DNA of 64,000 nt. Origin: Stutzerimonas xanthomarina DSM 18231 (GTDB lineage: Bacteria > Pseudomonadota > Gammaproteobacteria > Pseudomonadales > Pseudomonadaceae). The translations under genes and the position numbers were made by a program. Below, in pieces: positions 49,240 to 62,691 of this stretch; position 1 is the stretch's first letter, and each line of letters starts with the position of its first letter. The stretch is taken from assembly GCF_900129835.1 (NCBI RefSeq), contig NZ_FQXA01000001.1, forward strand, positions 1 to 64,000, in the 5' to 3' direction. The notes under the pieces were generated by a model that worked only from the letters and a program-made list of their open reading frames with translations, was not told where the DNA came from and searched no databases.

Positions 49240-50615
49240 CAATGTTTCTCCATGCCGGACGCGGAAAGCGCTGCGACGACGTTATCCATCGCAGCACTCC
49301 GTGATCCCTTGATCAAAATGGTGGTCGCATTGCCTTGCTCCAGACGCAGCGACTCGATCAGGCTCTGCTGATCGGCGAAATGGCGAGCACCATGACCGAA
49401 GGCCTCTACGGCATGTTTCATCAGCGGCCCGACCGCAAATAAGGTGTCCACTTTGCCTACCGCATAACTGCCTACTTCACGGTGGCCCTGCTCGGCCCAG
49501 GAACCCAGTTCTCCCATGTCCCCCAGCACCAGCACCGTGCGCCCGGCAAAGCCGGCCAGCACGTCGATGGCGGCACAGATGGACGCGGGATTAGCGTTGT
49601 ATGTGTCGTCTATGAGGCGTACCCCGTTAGTCAGCATCTGCGCCACGCCTCGCCCTTTCACTGGCTGCAGGCTCTCGAGCCCAGCGACGATGTGCTCGCG
49701 CGCCACGCCCATGGCGCTGGCGGCCGCGGCGGCAGCCAGGGCATTGGCCACGCTATGGCGCCCTAGCAAGTTCAGCTGCACCCGCACGGACCCAGTCGGT
49801 CCGGTCAGAACGAAATTGGGGCAGCCGCGCAGGTCATAAGCAACCGAGGCGGGGTGGAAGTCGGCGAGCGGGCTCGTTATCGCAAAGCTCACCACGCGCT
49901 TGCCTGCTACTCGGCGCTCCCACACGGAATACGCACGGTCGTCACGATTGAGCACGGCGACGCCATTCGTGCCGAGACCATCGAGGATTTCGCCCTTGGC
50001 TTCGACGATCTTCTCCGGCCCACCGAACTCGCCAACATGAGCAGTGCCCGCATTGGTAATCAAGCTGACATCTGGCCGGGTCAGGCTGACGGTATAGGCA
50101 ATTTCGCCAACACGCGAAGCACCCAACTCGATGACCGCAGCCTTGTGCTGAGGGGCCAGTTCCAGCAGCGTGAGCGGCGCGCCCAGGTCGTTATTGAGAT
50201 TGCCGCGCGTGGCGAGAACCGCATCGTTGCCATAGGCAGCGCGCAGGATGCTGGCAAGCAGCTCCTTGACGCTGGTCTTGCCGCTGGAGCCGGTGATCGC
50301 TGCAACCGGACCGTTGAACGCGTTGCGGTTCAGCGCGCCCAGCCGGCCGAGCGCGATGCGGCTATCGGCAACAACAAGCTGAGGCAACGAAACCTCTGGT
50401 ACATGGCGCTCAACCAGCGCGGCGACGGCGCCCTTGGCCGCAACTTCTGCCAGGTAGGCATGGCCATCGAAGCGAGGCCCAGTGAGCGCGATGAAAAGCT
50501 GTCCAGGCTCGATTGCCCGGCTGTCGGTGCTGACGGAGCCAAAGGCTGCATCAGCGTTGATCAGCGTGGCTGACAGCGGCTCAAGCAGATCGCTAAGACG
50601 CTTGGCTTCAAGCAT
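49239..50615 (-). CDS. murF: UDP-MurNAc-tripeptide-D-alanyl-D-alanine ligase
   Basis: Adds D-Ala-D-Ala to complete the UDP-MurNAc-pentapeptide. It has 458 residues, with an N-terminal UDP-binding domain ([18 protein letters not shown]), a P-loop [10 protein letters not shown] near 108-117, and a C-terminal domain ([15 protein letters not shown]). It overlaps murE by eight bases. Length and motifs are normal. Confidence 0.97.
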   Translation of the reverse strand: MLEAKRLSDLLEPLSATLINADAAFGSVSTDSRAIEPGQLFIALTGPRFDGHAYLAEVAAKGAVAALVERHVPEVSLPQLVVADSRIALGRLGALNRNAFNGPVAAITGSSGKTSVKELLASILRAAYGNDAVLATRGNLNNDLGAPLTLLELAPQHKAAVIELGASRVGEIAYTVSLTRPDVSLITNAGTAHVGEFGGPEKIVEAKGEILDGLGTNGVAVLNRDDRAYSVWERRVAGKRVVSFAITSPLADFHPASVAYDLRGCPNFVLTGPTGSVRVQLNLLGRHSVANALAAAAAASAMGVAREHIVAGLESLQPVKGRGVAQMLTNGVRLIDDTYNANPASICAAIDVLAGFAGRTVLVLGDMGELGSWAEQGHREVGSYAVGKVDTLFAVGPLMKHAVEAFGHGARHFADQQSLIESLRLEQGNATTILIKGSRSAAMDNVVAALSASGMEKH

Positions 50616-52070
50616 GGGAACGCCTCCAGGCAGCCAGGGCCGTCGAGGCCTGTTCGAGGTCGGAGAATGGCAGGCGCTCGCCGTTTATTTCCTGGTAGTC
50701 CTCATGGCCTTTGCCGGCCAGCAACACCACATCATCAATGCCCGCGCGCTCAATACAGCGAGCAATGGCTGCGGCGCGCCCCGGCACAAATAGCGCTTGT
50801 TCGGGCGCGCTGAAACCAGCACGAATCTCATCGAGGATCTGCAGCGGATCTTCATTGCGCGGGTTGTCATCAGTGACCGTGACGTGATCTGCCAAACGCT
50901 CGGCAACCTGAGCCATCAGTTTGCGCTTGCCACGGTCACGGTCACCGCCGCAGCCGAACAAGCACAGCAACTTGCCGCGGGTATGCGGGCGTAGAGCGTC
51001 AAGAACCTTTTCAAGCGCATCCGGCGTATGGGCGTAATCGACCACGACCAACGGGCAGTCGCCGCCGCCGAGCCGCTGCATGCGACCGGCAGGACCGTCA
51101 ACTTCCTGCAGCGCTACTAAGATTTCGTCGAGTGGATAATTCATACCCAGCAAGGCACCTACTGCCGCAAGCACATTGCTGACGTTGAAGCGGCCGAGTA
51201 GCGGACTACGCAGCGAGCGCTCTCCTTGGGGAGTGACCAACCGCGCATGGATTCCGCTATCGTCCAGTCGCGCCTCTGGGCAGTAGAGATAAGCCGAAGC
51301 ATCCTCCAGGCTATAGGTGATCAAGCGTGACTCTGGGTGTTCTTGCGCGAGCGACCGGCCCAGCGCATCGTCCAGATTGATCACCCGACAGGCGAGCTCT
51401 GGCATATTGAACAGCCGCGCCTTGACCTCACCGTAGGCTTCCATTGAGCCGTGATAGTCGAGGTGGTCCCGGGAAAGATTGGTAAACACAGCCACATCGA
51501 ACGCCAGCGCCGCCACCCGGCCTTGCGCCAAGCCGTGCGAGGAAACTTCCATCGCGACGGCGCGCGCGCCCTGCTTGCGCAGGCTTGCCAGGTTGGCCTG
51601 TACGCCGATTGCATCAGGCGTGGTGTGCTGACCGAGAATCAACTCTCCATGAAAGCCAGTACCGAGGGTTCCGATGATCCCGCAGCGCTCACCCAAACGA
51701 TCCAGCGCCTGGGCAATCAGGTAGGTCACGCTGGTCTTGCCATTGGTTCCGGTGACACCGACCAGGTGCAGACTGCGGCTTGGCTCACCGTAGAACCTCC
51801 CGGCAATGGCTGAAAGCTGCCCCGCCAGGTTGCGAACCGGCACCAACTCGGCGCTTGCCGCGGTCATTTTCGCAGCACCTTCAGCCTCGTAGGCCACGGC
51901 AGCCGCACCGTGGGCAACCGCATCGGCAATGTGCACGCGGCCATCTTGCTGGTAACCGGGCACAGCCAGAAACAGATCACCAGGGCGGACCTTGCGGCTA
52001 TCCAGCGTCAGCTCGCGAATGAGGCTATCGCTGGCAGCTTGAGGCAGTAACTGATTCAGCGGCATCGGCA

Positions 52071-52071
<1 letters not shown>
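50608..52071 (-). CDS. murE: UDP-MurNAc-L-Ala-D-Glu:meso-diaminopimelate ligase
   Basis: Adds the third amino acid of the stem peptide. It has 487 residues. The N-domain has LTLDSRKVRPGDLFLAVPG, the P-loop is GTNGKTSVTY near 110, and the amino-acid-specificity motif DNPR (in DDNPRNEDP) marks the meso-diaminopimelate type expected in Gram-negatives. The ATG at 52071 shares one base with the ftsI stop; a second ATG two codons later is also possible. Confidence 0.97.
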
Positions 52072-54084
<2,013 letters not shown>

Positions 54085-54088
<4 letters not shown>

Positions 54089-55032
54089 CGCAACTTCTCC
54101 GCCACACGCATCACCGCGCTGCGCGAACGGGGATTCGCCTTGACCTCTTCGGCAGATGCATATTGCGGTTTGCCCAGCAGTTTCAGCCGAGGCACGAATT
54201 TTTCAGGAATGATCGGCAGGTCGCGCGGCAAGGTGTCGGCTTCGCCTTTGGCATGCCGGCGCATAAACTGTTTGACGATGCGGTCCTCTAGCGAATGGAA
54301 GCTGATCACCACCAGCCGGCCGCCAACATCAAGCCCCTCGAGAGCGGCTTCCAGTCCAGCCTCCAGGTCGCCAAGCTCGTTATTGATGAAAATGCGCAAC
54401 CCCTGAAAGGCGCGGGTAGCTGGGTTCTTGCCTTTTTCCCAAGCGGGATTGGCCACGGTTAAGACTTGGGCAAGATCGGCCGTACGCTCGAAAGGCTGCA
54501 CCGCCCGACGCTGTACCACGGCCCGCGCCATACGTTTGGCAAAGCGCTCTTCACCGTACTCCTTGAGAACTCGGGCGATGTCGTCTTCGCTGGCGACTGC
54601 GATCCACTCAGCGGCACTGATCCCTCGACTGGGATCCATGCGCATATCCAGCGGGCCGTCGTTCAGAAAACTGAAGCCGCGCTCGGGGTCGTCCAGCTGC
54701 GGCGAAGATACGCCAAGATCCAGCAGCACACCGCTCAACGTGCCGGTCCAGCCGCGCTGCGCAAGCTCTACGCCAAGCTCTGCGAAGCTTCTCTGCACAA
54801 CGACAAAGCGGCCATCCTCGGCCGCCAGTGCTTGCCCCGTAGCGATTGCTAGCGGGTCTTTGTCGAAACCTAGCAAACAGCCATCAGGCCCAAGCTGCCG
54901 TAGCAGCAGGCGGCTATGTCCGCCACGCCCAAAGGTGCCATCCAGATAGCGACCATCCGGACGCACGCCGAGCGCCGCAACGGCCTCGTCGAGCAAAACG
55001 GTTACATGGTTATAGCTGCTGGTCTGGCTCAC
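54085..55032 (-). CDS. rsmH: 16S rRNA (cytosine(1402)-N(4))-methyltransferase
   Basis: Methylates N4 of C1402 in 16S rRNA (formerly MraW). It has 315 residues, with [15 protein letters not shown] at the N-terminus, SAM motif I as [16 protein letters not shown] near 32-47, and a C-terminal [17 protein letters not shown]. It starts with GTG at 55032, overlapping the mraZ stop by four bases. RsmI, which methylates the ribose of the same nucleotide, is encoded nearby at 56229. Confidence 0.97.
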
Positions 55033-55484
55033 AGGATTAGATCACGCAATTCTTCCGGCAAAGCGCCGGGTTGTTTGATGGCCGCCAGGTCCGCATCTGC
55101 TTGCGCGTTCCAGTCGTCCTCGTTCCACAAGCTGAACTTGTTCAGCTGACCGACCAGCATGGCCCGCTTGTCCAGCCCGGCGTATTCGCGCAAGCGCGGC
55201 GGCACCAGAACGCGACCATTGCCGTCCATTTCCAGATCGACTGCGTTACCGATGAGCAAGCGCTGCAGCCGACGACTTTCTTCTCGTAGGGAAGGCAGCT
55301 CACGCAGCTTGGCTTCGATCTGCTCCCATTCAGGCAACGGATAAATTCCAAGGCAACGGTCGACGGCATCGATGGTGATGATCAGCTGGCCTTCGCAACG
55401 CGAAACGAGCTCGTCACGATACCGACTGGGCATCGCTAGCCGGCCTTTGGCATCGAGACTGATGGCGTTTGCTCCGCGAAACAC
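55029..55484 (-). CDS. mraZ: Transcriptional regulator MraZ
   Basis: AbrB-like DNA-binding protein that represses the dcw cluster. It has 151 residues and two MraZ/SpoVT-AbrB half domains, each with the D-x-K-G-R type signature: [16 protein letters not shown] near 9-24, and [17 protein letters not shown] near 83-99. It starts with GTG at 55484, with AGGGGAAG seven bases upstream. Its operator of GTGG repeats and a sigma-70 promoter lie just upstream. Confidence 0.96.
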   Translation of the reverse strand: MFRGANAISLDAKGRLAMPSRYRDELVSRCEGQLIITIDAVDRCLGIYPLPEWEQIEAKLRELPSLREESRRLQRLLIGNAVDLEMDGNGRVLVPPRLREYAGLDKRAMLVGQLNKFSLWNEDDWNAQADADLAAIKQPGALPEELRDLIL

Positions 55485-55515
55485 GGCTGCGCTTCCCCTG
55501 AATTAGCTATCCATG

Positions 55516-55551
55516 CCCATAAATATCCACTTCGTTCCACTTTCTACCACT
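55516..55551 (-). promoter_or_regulatory. MraZ operator: GTGG direct repeats every 10 bp
   Basis: On the minus strand GTGG occurs at 55547-55550, 55537-55540 and 55527-55530, with a fourth, weaker ATGG at 55517-55520. Each is 10 bases apart, and the first two gaps carry AA just before the next GTGG. MraZ is known to bind direct repeats of about this form and spacing in mra promoters. The site begins about eight bases downstream of the -10, so bound MraZ would block transcription initiation. Confidence 0.85.
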
Positions 55552-55558
55552 TGTGCGC

Positions 55559-55588
55559 ACTATAGAAATGCAGCAGCCCCACCGTCAA
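55559..55588 (-). promoter_or_regulatory. mra (dcw cluster) promoter
   Basis: On the minus strand TTGACG (55583-55588) and TATAGT (55559-55564) are 18 bases apart. Transcription would begin near 55552 at the edge of the MraZ repeats, about 67 bases before the mraZ GTG. Confidence 0.75.
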
Positions 55589-55780
55589 GGTACGCCTGAC
55601 GGGAAAAACCCTTATGTGACGGGAATTTAGCAAGCGATACGGAGATAAACGGCAAACCAGAGAGGGGCGCCGCAAGAGATATTCAGCAAACGCAGAAGCC
55701 TGCACTTCAAAGTTAAAGTACTTTATGAAGAGCAAGAATTTTTTGGACTAAAAAGCGGGGGATATTTCAGAAGAGTTCGG

Positions 55781-56135
55781 AGAGTCGATCTATAAGCCGG
55801 GTCCTGTCGAGGACAGTCATTCCTCTACGACAGCCATCACTGACTGCCTCTAGCAACCTACCCGGATCCAGCGCGGGCCACGCCAATGGATCCCTATTTG
55901 GTCTTGCTCCAAGTGGGGTTTACCTAGCCACGGACTGTTGCCAGCCGTGCGGTGCGCTCTTACCGCACCTTTTCACCCTTACCGGCGCCGAAACGCTTAG
56001 GCGGTTATTTTCTGTGGCACTTTCCGTAGGCTCACGCCTCCCAGGCGTTACCTGGCACTTCGCCCTATGGAGCCCGGACTTTCCTCCCTCCCTTCTTGCG
56101 GAACAAAAAGAGACAGCGACTGTCCGATCGACTCT
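55781..56135 (-). ncRNA. rnpB: RNase P RNA
   Basis: Catalytic RNA of RNase P, which trims tRNA 5' leaders; about 355 nt, type A. The 5' end reads AGAGTCGATCGGACAGTCGC and the 3' end reads CCCGGCTTATAGATCGACTC, so the terminal helix (GAGTCGATC with GATCGACTC) closes. The conserved P4 strand GAGGAAAGTCCGGGC and its partner segment are present near 56080. It lies between mraZ and rsmI on the same strand, a standard Pseudomonas position. Exact ends are estimates within a few bases. Confidence 0.95.
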
Positions 56136-56144
56136 CCGGCCGCC

Positions 56145-56173
56145 AGAGTACTTGCCTAGACCGCCCGCTGCAA
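56145..56173 (-). promoter_or_regulatory. Candidate rnpB promoter
   Basis: On the minus strand TTGCAG (56168-56173) and TACTCT (56145-56150) are 17 bases apart, placing the start near 56138, at the expected rnpB 5' end. It lies in the gap after rsmI. Confidence 0.55.
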
Positions 56174-56228
56174 GCTGATCGCAGCCCGCCGAAGCACTAG
56201 AAGCTGCTGAACAGGCCATCCGGCAGGT

Positions 56229-57104
56229 TCAATGCCCCGCATCTTTTCCCTGCAAGGCCAGTTGATAAAGCAGGTTTTTCCTGACCCCGGTAATCTCCGA
56301 TGCAAGCGCCGCGGCGCGCTTGACCGGCAGCTCAGCCAATAACAGATTCAAAACCCGGCGGGCATCTGCATCGACCGTCTCGTCCTCATTCGGCGCTTGC
56401 CAGCCACCCACCACAAGCACGCACTCGCCGCGCTGCTGGTTGGTATCTGACGCAACCCAGGTGCGCAGCTCGCCCAATGGAAGACCCTTCAGCGTTTCGA
56501 AGGTCTTGGTCAGCTCCCGCCCCAACACTGCAGGCCGATCAGGACCGAACACCAGCTCAAGATCAACAAGCGCAGCAAGAATACGATGCGGCGCCTCATA
56601 GAAGATCAGCGTACGCGGCTCGACCCGCAGATGCTCCAGGCGAGCAACACGCGCGGCCTGCTTGGCAGGCAGAAAGCCCTCAAAGATGAACCGATCAGAC
56701 GGCAGGCCTGCAGCACACAGCGCCGCGATGAGTGCACAGGCGCCAGGCAGCGGAACGACCCGCACACCCGCCGCCCGCGACTGCCGGACAAGGTGGTAGC
56801 CCGGATCGGAGATCAACGGCGTGCCGGCATCGGAAATCAGGGCCACGTCGTCCCCGGCCAGCAGCCGCCGGATAAAGCGCCCACCCTCGTCTCGCTCGTT
56901 ATGCTCATGACACGCAGCCAAGGGTGTAGTGATGCCGAAGTGCTGAAGCAGCCGAGACGAATGACGGGTATCTTCCGCTGCAATCAGAGCCACCTCAGAG
57001 AGCACCCGCAAAGCCCGTGCGGTGATATCTTCGAGATTGCCGATGGGCGTGGCAACCACATAGAGCGTGCCCGCCGCGGAATTCACATCACCTGTCGCAG
57101 TCAC
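56229..57104 (-). CDS. rsmI: 16S rRNA (cytidine(1402)-2'-O)-methyltransferase
   Basis: Tetrapyrrole-methylase-fold enzyme that 2'-O-methylates C1402 of 16S rRNA, the same nucleotide as RsmH. It has 291 residues. Landmarks are [17 protein letters not shown] near the N-terminus, [17 protein letters not shown], and the SAM-binding [19 protein letters not shown] choose the GTG at 57104, with GAGG eight bases upstream. The ATG at 57134 has no ribosome-binding site and lies inside a -10-like TACAAT (57133-57138), so it is probably promoter. It is divergent from lpoA. Confidence 0.93.
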   Translation of the reverse strand: MTATGDVNSAAGTLYVVATPIGNLEDITARALRVLSEVALIAAEDTRHSSRLLQHFGITTPLAACHEHNERDEGGRFIRRLLAGDDVALISDAGTPLISDPGYHLVRQSRAAGVRVVPLPGACALIAALCAAGLPSDRFIFEGFLPAKQAARVARLEHLRVEPRTLIFYEAPHRILAALVDLELVFGPDRPAVLGRELTKTFETLKGLPLGELRTWVASDTNQQRGECVLVVGGWQAPNEDETVDADARRVLNLLLAELPVKRAAALASEITGVRKNLLYQLALQGKDAGH

Positions 57105-57132
57105 AGAGCGTACCTCGGTCACTAAAACGCGC

Positions 57133-57152
57133 ATTGTAGCCCGTTTACGGGC
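57133..57152 (-). promoter_or_regulatory. rsmI -10 element with adjacent palindrome
   Basis: On the minus strand TACAAT (57133-57138) is the likely -10 of rsmI. The palindrome GCCCGTTTACGGGC (57139-57152) lies directly upstream, inside the spacer. A second TACAAT on the plus strand (57183-57188) would serve lpoA. The -35 elements of both are weak. Confidence 0.45.
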
Positions 57153-57225
57153 GGTAACATCGCGACCCCGCCAACGCTTGGGTACAATCCGCCGACACCC
57201 GCCAGCGCCTTTCAGGAATGAACAC

Positions 57226-58992
57226 ATGACGGCCCGCTTTCGCCCGCTTATCTTCTTATGCATTGCCGCCTTGCTGTCGGCCTGTGCCAGCTCGCCATCG
57301 TCCACCCTCGGCGAACTGCCTCGTACCCCACAGGCATCGACACAGCAGTTGCTGAAAGAAGCCGATGCCAGCGACCCCGCCAAGGCAGCATCGCTGCGAC
57401 TGTCTGCCGCTGACCAGAGCATGCAGCAGGGCAACCAGGCTCAAGCTCGAGAGATCCTCGGTCAGATCGACATCAATCAACTGATGCCTGCCCAGCAAAT
57501 GTTCGCGAAAACCCTGGAAGCGGAGCTGGCCTTGGCTGCCGACGAGCCCAACAGCGCGCTGCAGGCACTTCAGCACCCAGCGTTCGAACGCCTCGCAGAG
57601 CTGCCCATCGACCAGCAGCTACGAACCCAACTGGCCCGCGCCAAGGCATTCGAAGCGAACAGCCAACCCCTGGACGCAGCCCGCGAGCGCACCTTCATCG
57701 CGCCTCTACTAAGCGGCGAGCCGGCCGAAGCAAACCATGAATCTATTTGGACGCTTGTTTCAGGCCTGCCGATAGAGCAACTGCAACCGACAACCGACAC
57801 CGATCTGACCGGCTGGATGTCCCTGGCAGCAGCCGTCAAACAGGCCGGCACCATCAGCCAGCAGCAACGCGCAATTGAGGCATGGCTACAGCAAAATCCC
57901 AATCATCCCGCCGCGAAGCGACTGCCGGACCCATTGAAGAAACTCAGCGAGCTGGCTGATAAACCCTTGTCACATGTGGCGCTGCTATTGCCGATGGATG
58001 GCCCGCTGGCCAGCGTCGCGCGCGCGCTGCGCGATGGCTTTCTAGCCGCTCACCTCGCGGGCCAGCAAGATCTAAAGATCGAGTTGTTCGACAGCACCCG
58101 CCTGTCCTCACTCGATGATTTTTATCGACAAGCGTCTGCCGCAGGCGTCGAGCTGGTCATCGGCCCACTGGAAAAGGATATGGTCCGCCAGCTGGCCGAC
58201 CGTGACCAGCTACCCATCACCACGCTCGCGCTTAACTACAGCGACGCGAACCAAAAGGTGCCACCACAACTGTTCCAATTTGGCCTTGCTGCGGAGGACG
58301 AAGCACGTGACGTCGCTCGCCGCGCCTGGGCCGACGGACACCGCCGGGCGGTAGCTCTGACACCTCGTGGTGATTGGGGCAATCGTGTGTTCGAGGCCTT
58401 CCGCCAGGAATGGCAGGAGCTAGGCGGCACAGTGATCGCCGCAGAGCCGTTGGCCGAACCCATCGAGCTGGCCAATCAGATAGCGGATCTACTTCAGATA
58501 CGCAGCAACGGAACTGGCGGTGACGCACAGCCATCGCGTCGTCAGGATATCGATTTCCTCTTTCTTGCCGCCACGCCGCAGCAGGCGCAACAAGTCAAGC
58601 CAACCTTGATTTTTCAGTACGCCGGAGACCTACCTGTCTACGCCACTTCGCACCTTCACGCCGCCACCGACAACCGCACGCAGTATCTGGATCTGGAGGG
58701 CATCCGCTTCACCGAAACCCCCTGGCTGCTCGATCCGCAGCTCCCGCTGCGCCAGGAAATCGAGCGCAAGTGGCCGCAAGCCCGCGGCAGCCTCGGCAGG
58801 CTGTACGCCATGGGCGCGGATGCCTACCAGCTGGCGCCACGCCTGAATCAACTTCTGGCATTACCCGACACGCGGCTCGACGGCCTTTCGGGCACGCTTA
58901 GCCTAACGCCGCAACAGCGGATCGAGCGGCGCTTGCCCTGGGCCGAATTCCGAGACGGCGAAGTTCATCCCCTCATGGAAACGCCCGATTGA
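57226..58992 (+). CDS. lpoA: Penicillin-binding protein activator LpoA
   Basis: Outer-membrane lipoprotein that activates a class A PBP from outside the peptidoglycan layer. It has 588 residues, with a signal peptide and lipobox LLSAC (Cys20), a TPR-like N-terminal half (about 35-270), and a C-terminal periplasmic-binding-protein-like domain (about 295-585: [22 protein letters not shown]). The ATG at 57226 gives the lipoprotein signal. In enterobacteria LpoA activates PBP1a and LpoB PBP1b; the partner here is not known from sequence. The stop overlaps yraN by four bases. Confidence 0.93.
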   Translation: MTARFRPLIFLCIAALLSACASSPSSTLGELPRTPQASTQQLLKEADASDPAKAASLRLSAADQSMQQGNQAQAREILGQIDINQLMPAQQMFAKTLEAELALAADEPNSALQALQHPAFERLAELPIDQQLRTQLARAKAFEANSQPLDAARERTFIAPLLSGEPAEANHESIWTLVSGLPIEQLQPTTDTDLTGWMSLAAAVKQAGTISQQQRAIEAWLQQNPNHPAAKRLPDPLKKLSELADKPLSHVALLLPMDGPLASVARALRDGFLAAHLAGQQDLKIELFDSTRLSSLDDFYRQASAAGVELVIGPLEKDMVRQLADRDQLPITTLALNYSDANQKVPPQLFQFGLAAEDEARDVARRAWADGHRRAVALTPRGDWGNRVFEAFRQEWQELGGTVIAAEPLAEPIELANQIADLLQIRSNGTGGDAQPSRRQDIDFLFLAATPQQAQQVKPTLIFQYAGDLPVYATSHLHAATDNRTQYLDLEGIRFTETPWLLDPQLPLRQEIERKWPQARGSLGRLYAMGADAYQLAPRLNQLLALPDTRLDGLSGTLSLTPQQRIERRLPWAEFRDGEVHPLMETPD

Positions 58993-59357
58993 CAGCGACC
59001 AGCAGGCAGACCAGCGGAAAGCTCGCCGAGGACTTCTCACTACGGCACCTCCAAGCGCACGGGCTACGCCTGCTCTGCCGGAACTGGAGCTGCCGTAGCG
59101 GCGAGCTTGATCTGGTCATGCTCGATGGCGATACAGTAGTATTCGTCGAGGTTCGATACAGGCGTCACGCCGCATGGGGCGGCGCGCTCGAGAGCGTAGA
59201 CCTGCGCAAACAGCAGAAGCTGATCAAGGCAGCCCAGCTATTCCTGCTGAAGGAGAATCGCTGGGCAAGGCATCCCTGTCGCTTCGATGTCGTCGCCATA
59301 GGCGCGACCGACGGCGATGCGAAACCCAGCTGGATTCGAAATGCCTTCGATAGTTAA
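58989..59357 (+). CDS. yraN: YraN family (UPF0102) putative nuclease
   Basis: Protein of 122 residues with a restriction-endonuclease-like fold. The acidic/basic core is visible: LLCRNWSCRSGELDLVMLDG, then VVFVEVRYRRH, with Glu/Asp and Glu-x-Arg in place of the usual E-x-K. A biochemical role is not established. The only start that gives full length is TTG at 58989 (TTGA overlap with the lpoA stop), with a poor ribosome-binding site, so translation is probably coupled to lpoA. Confidence 0.88.
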   Translation: MTATSRQTSGKLAEDFSLRHLQAHGLRLLCRNWSCRSGELDLVMLDGDTVVFVEVRYRRHAAWGGALESVDLRKQQKLIKAAQLFLLKENRWARHPCRFDVVAIGATDGDAKPSWIRNAFDS

Positions 59358-59391
59358 AGATGAGCTTCGTAGGATTTGCGACATCTCATGA

Positions 59392-60635
<1,244 letters not shown>

Positions 60636-60750
60636 GGCTCAAGGCCGAAAAGCGCAGCGGTGGATGGAGCCTTGTATTCCATCGACGCGCCTGGCCGCCT
60701 TGACCGATCTTTCCTCCGGCCTCGCAACCAGAAGCGCCTTTCGGTCTCTA

Positions 60751-61164
60751 TTATTTGACGACCTTCAAACTCGGGCGCCCACCGGAGGTCGGACGTGACG
60801 CGGTGCCCGTGCCGGCTGAAGCCTCATCGGAGGGCGTCTCGTCATCCGGCGGAGTCGGCTCAACTTCAAAGACCATCCCCTGCCCGTTCTCCCTGGCGTA
60901 GATTGCCATGATCGCTGCAGACGGGACGTGCAAGCTATGCGGAACACCACCAAAGCGCCCCTCGAAACTGATTGCCTGGTTATCCATTTGCAGTTGGCGC
61001 ACCGCACTGGGCGCCACGTTCAATACGATCTGGCCATCACTGGCAAAGCCATCAGGCACCCGAACGCCTACGTAATCAGCGTTGACCAGCAGATGCGGCG
61101 TGTAGTCGTTATCGACGATCCATTCGTACAGCGCCCGTACCAGATAAGGTCGGCTCGATGTCAT
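60751..61164 (-). CDS. sspB: ClpXP protease specificity-enhancing factor SspB
   Basis: Adaptor that delivers ssrA-tagged peptides to ClpXP. It has 137 residues. The substrate-binding domain covers about 1-108 (SSRPYLVRALYEWIVDNDYTP, HLLVNADY, LNVAPSAVRQL), followed by an acidic linker (PTPPDDETPSDE) and a C-terminal ClpX-binding tail RPSLKVVK. The ATG at 61164 (MTSSRPYL) fits the family. It follows sspA by 13 bases, the standard sspAB operon. Confidence 0.95.
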   Translation of the reverse strand: MTSSRPYLVRALYEWIVDNDYTPHLLVNADYVGVRVPDGFASDGQIVLNVAPSAVRQLQMDNQAISFEGRFGGVPHSLHVPSAAIMAIYARENGQGMVFEVEPTPPDDETPSDEASAGTGTASRPTSGGRPSLKVVK

Positions 61165-61177
61165 ATAAAACCCCTTC

Positions 61178-61795
61178 TTAGCGCATGCCGCGCTCAACGG
61201 CAGATAGACTGACCTGAAAGGCCTCGCGAGCAAAATTGATCTCCATGTAATCGAGCAGTGGTTTCGCCGCTCGTGGCAATTCGATTCCGAGTGTGGGTAA
61301 ACGCCACAGGATAGGCAACAGGCAGCAGTCCACCAAACTGATCTCATCACTCATGAAGAACGGCTTCTCAGCGAACACGGGCGACACGCCCGTCAGGCTC
61401 TCGCGCAGCTCTTTGCGCGCCAGCGCACGGGCCGCTTCAGCTGTACGGCGGTCGCCGATCCGATCCACCAGCGCACACCAATCCCGCTGCACTCGATGCA
61501 CCAGCAGCCGGGTATTCGCTCGAGCTACCGGATAGACAGGAAGCAACGGCGGGTGCGGATAACGCTCTTCGAGGTACTCGGTGATAACGCACGGCTCATA
61601 AAGCGCCAAATCGCGATCCACGAGCGTCGGCACGCTGGCGTACGGATTCACCTCGGTCAACCTGACCGGACAATGCGCCGAGTCAACGTCGATTATTTCG
61701 ACGCTGACACCTTTTTCAGCAAGCACATAACGCACTCGATGCGAATAGTGGTCGGCGGGATCGGAATAGCAGGCCAACCGATTGGTAGCGGCCAT
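61178..61795 (-). CDS. sspA: Stringent starvation protein A
   Basis: RNA-polymerase-associated regulator with a glutathione-S-transferase fold. The 205-residue protein has an N-terminal thioredoxin-like domain ([23 protein letters not shown]) and a C-terminal all-helical domain ([20 protein letters not shown]). It lacks a GST active-site Ser/Tyr in the usual place, as known for SspA. AAGGAGGG precedes the ATG at 61795. The petC terminator at 61827-61856 lies upstream, so it has its own promoter. Confidence 0.95.
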   Translation of the reverse strand: MAATNRLACYSDPADHYSHRVRYVLAEKGVSVEIIDVDSAHCPVRLTEVNPYASVPTLVDRDLALYEPCVITEYLEERYPHPPLLPVYPVARANTRLLVHRVQRDWCALVDRIGDRRTAEAARALARKELRESLTGVSPVFAEKPFFMSDEISLVDCCLLPILWRLPTLGIELPRAAKPLLDYMEINFAREAFQVSLSAVERGMR

Positions 61796-61826
61796 AGGGT
61801 CCCTCCTTAAAAATATACGGTGGCAG

Positions 61827-61856
61827 AAAAAAACGCGCGCCCATTAAGGGCGCGCG
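61827..61856 (-). terminator. Intrinsic terminator after petC
   Basis: On the minus strand CGCGCGCCC-TTAAT-GGGCGCGCG is followed by seven T, 25 bases after the petC stop. It separates the bc1 operon from sspAB. Confidence 0.93.
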
Positions 61857-61881
61857 CGGGGTACAGCAAACGAGCAAGGAA

Positions 61882-62691
61882 TCAGTGGATGTCTTTCCAA
61901 TATTCCCGCTTGAGCAGATAGGCAAATACGAAGAAGAACGCCAGGAACAGCAGTACATAGGTACCGATGCGCTGGCTCTCCAGCTTGACCGGATTTGCCG
62001 AGTACGCAAGGAAGCTCACAAGATTCTTGATCTTCTCGTCGTATTCGGCCTCGCTAAGCTCGCCGGTACCCGGGACGACCGTCATCGCATGGCAGTCTTC
62101 ATGCGTGATCGGGGTGCCGGTCAGCGGATCGAACTGCTTGCGCCCGTCCTCGACAACCTGAACCTGCTTGCACGCCACCGACTCGCCCTCAGGAAGCGTA
62201 CCAGGCAACACCTGACGCCCCTGCAACGGCGCCAGCACATGCGGCATGCCCACGTTCGGGAATACCGTGTTGTTGACCCCATAAGGACGAGTAGGATCTT
62301 CGTAGAAACTGCGCAGGTAGGTGTACAACCAGTCGTTTCCACGCACTCGCGCGACCAGTGTCAGGTCCGGCGGAGCTGCACCAAACCAGGTCTTGGCGTC
62401 GTCCGGAGTCATGCCGATCTTCATGTGATCGCCGATTTTGGCGCCAGTAAAGACGATATTGTCGAGCATGATCTCTGCGGGAATATCCAGATCCGTTGCA
62501 ACCCGCTCGTACCGCTGGTACTGCGCGCTGTGGCAGCCCATGCAGTAGTTGGTAAAGGTCTGAAGACCATCCTGCAACGCGACCTTATCAGTCAGATCGA
62601 CATCGACTTCATCCAGATGAACGCCACCACCAGCCGCGAAACCAAAGGCCGGCACCAGTGCAAGAATCAATGCAGCAAATTGCTTTTTCAT
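61882..62691 (-). CDS. petC: Cytochrome c1 of the bc1 complex
   Basis: Heme-c subunit of ubiquinol-cytochrome c reductase. It has 269 residues, with a signal peptide (1-20, AFGFAAG), a heme site C50-M-G-C53-H54, the methionine-ligand region expected in the second half (GMPHVLAPLQG), and a C-terminal TM helix (about 243-260: IGTYVLLFLAFFFVFAYLL) that anchors it in the inner membrane. The ATG shares one base with the petB stop. Confidence 0.95.
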   Translation of the reverse strand: MKKQFAALILALVPAFGFAAGGGVHLDEVDVDLTDKVALQDGLQTFTNYCMGCHSAQYQRYERVATDLDIPAEIMLDNIVFTGAKIGDHMKIGMTPDDAKTWFGAAPPDLTLVARVRGNDWLYTYLRSFYEDPTRPYGVNNTVFPNVGMPHVLAPLQGRQVLPGTLPEGESVACKQVQVVEDGRKQFDPLTGTPITHEDCHAMTVVPGTGELSEAEYDEKIKNLVSFLAYSANPVKLESQRIGTYVLLFLAFFFVFAYLLKREYWKDIH

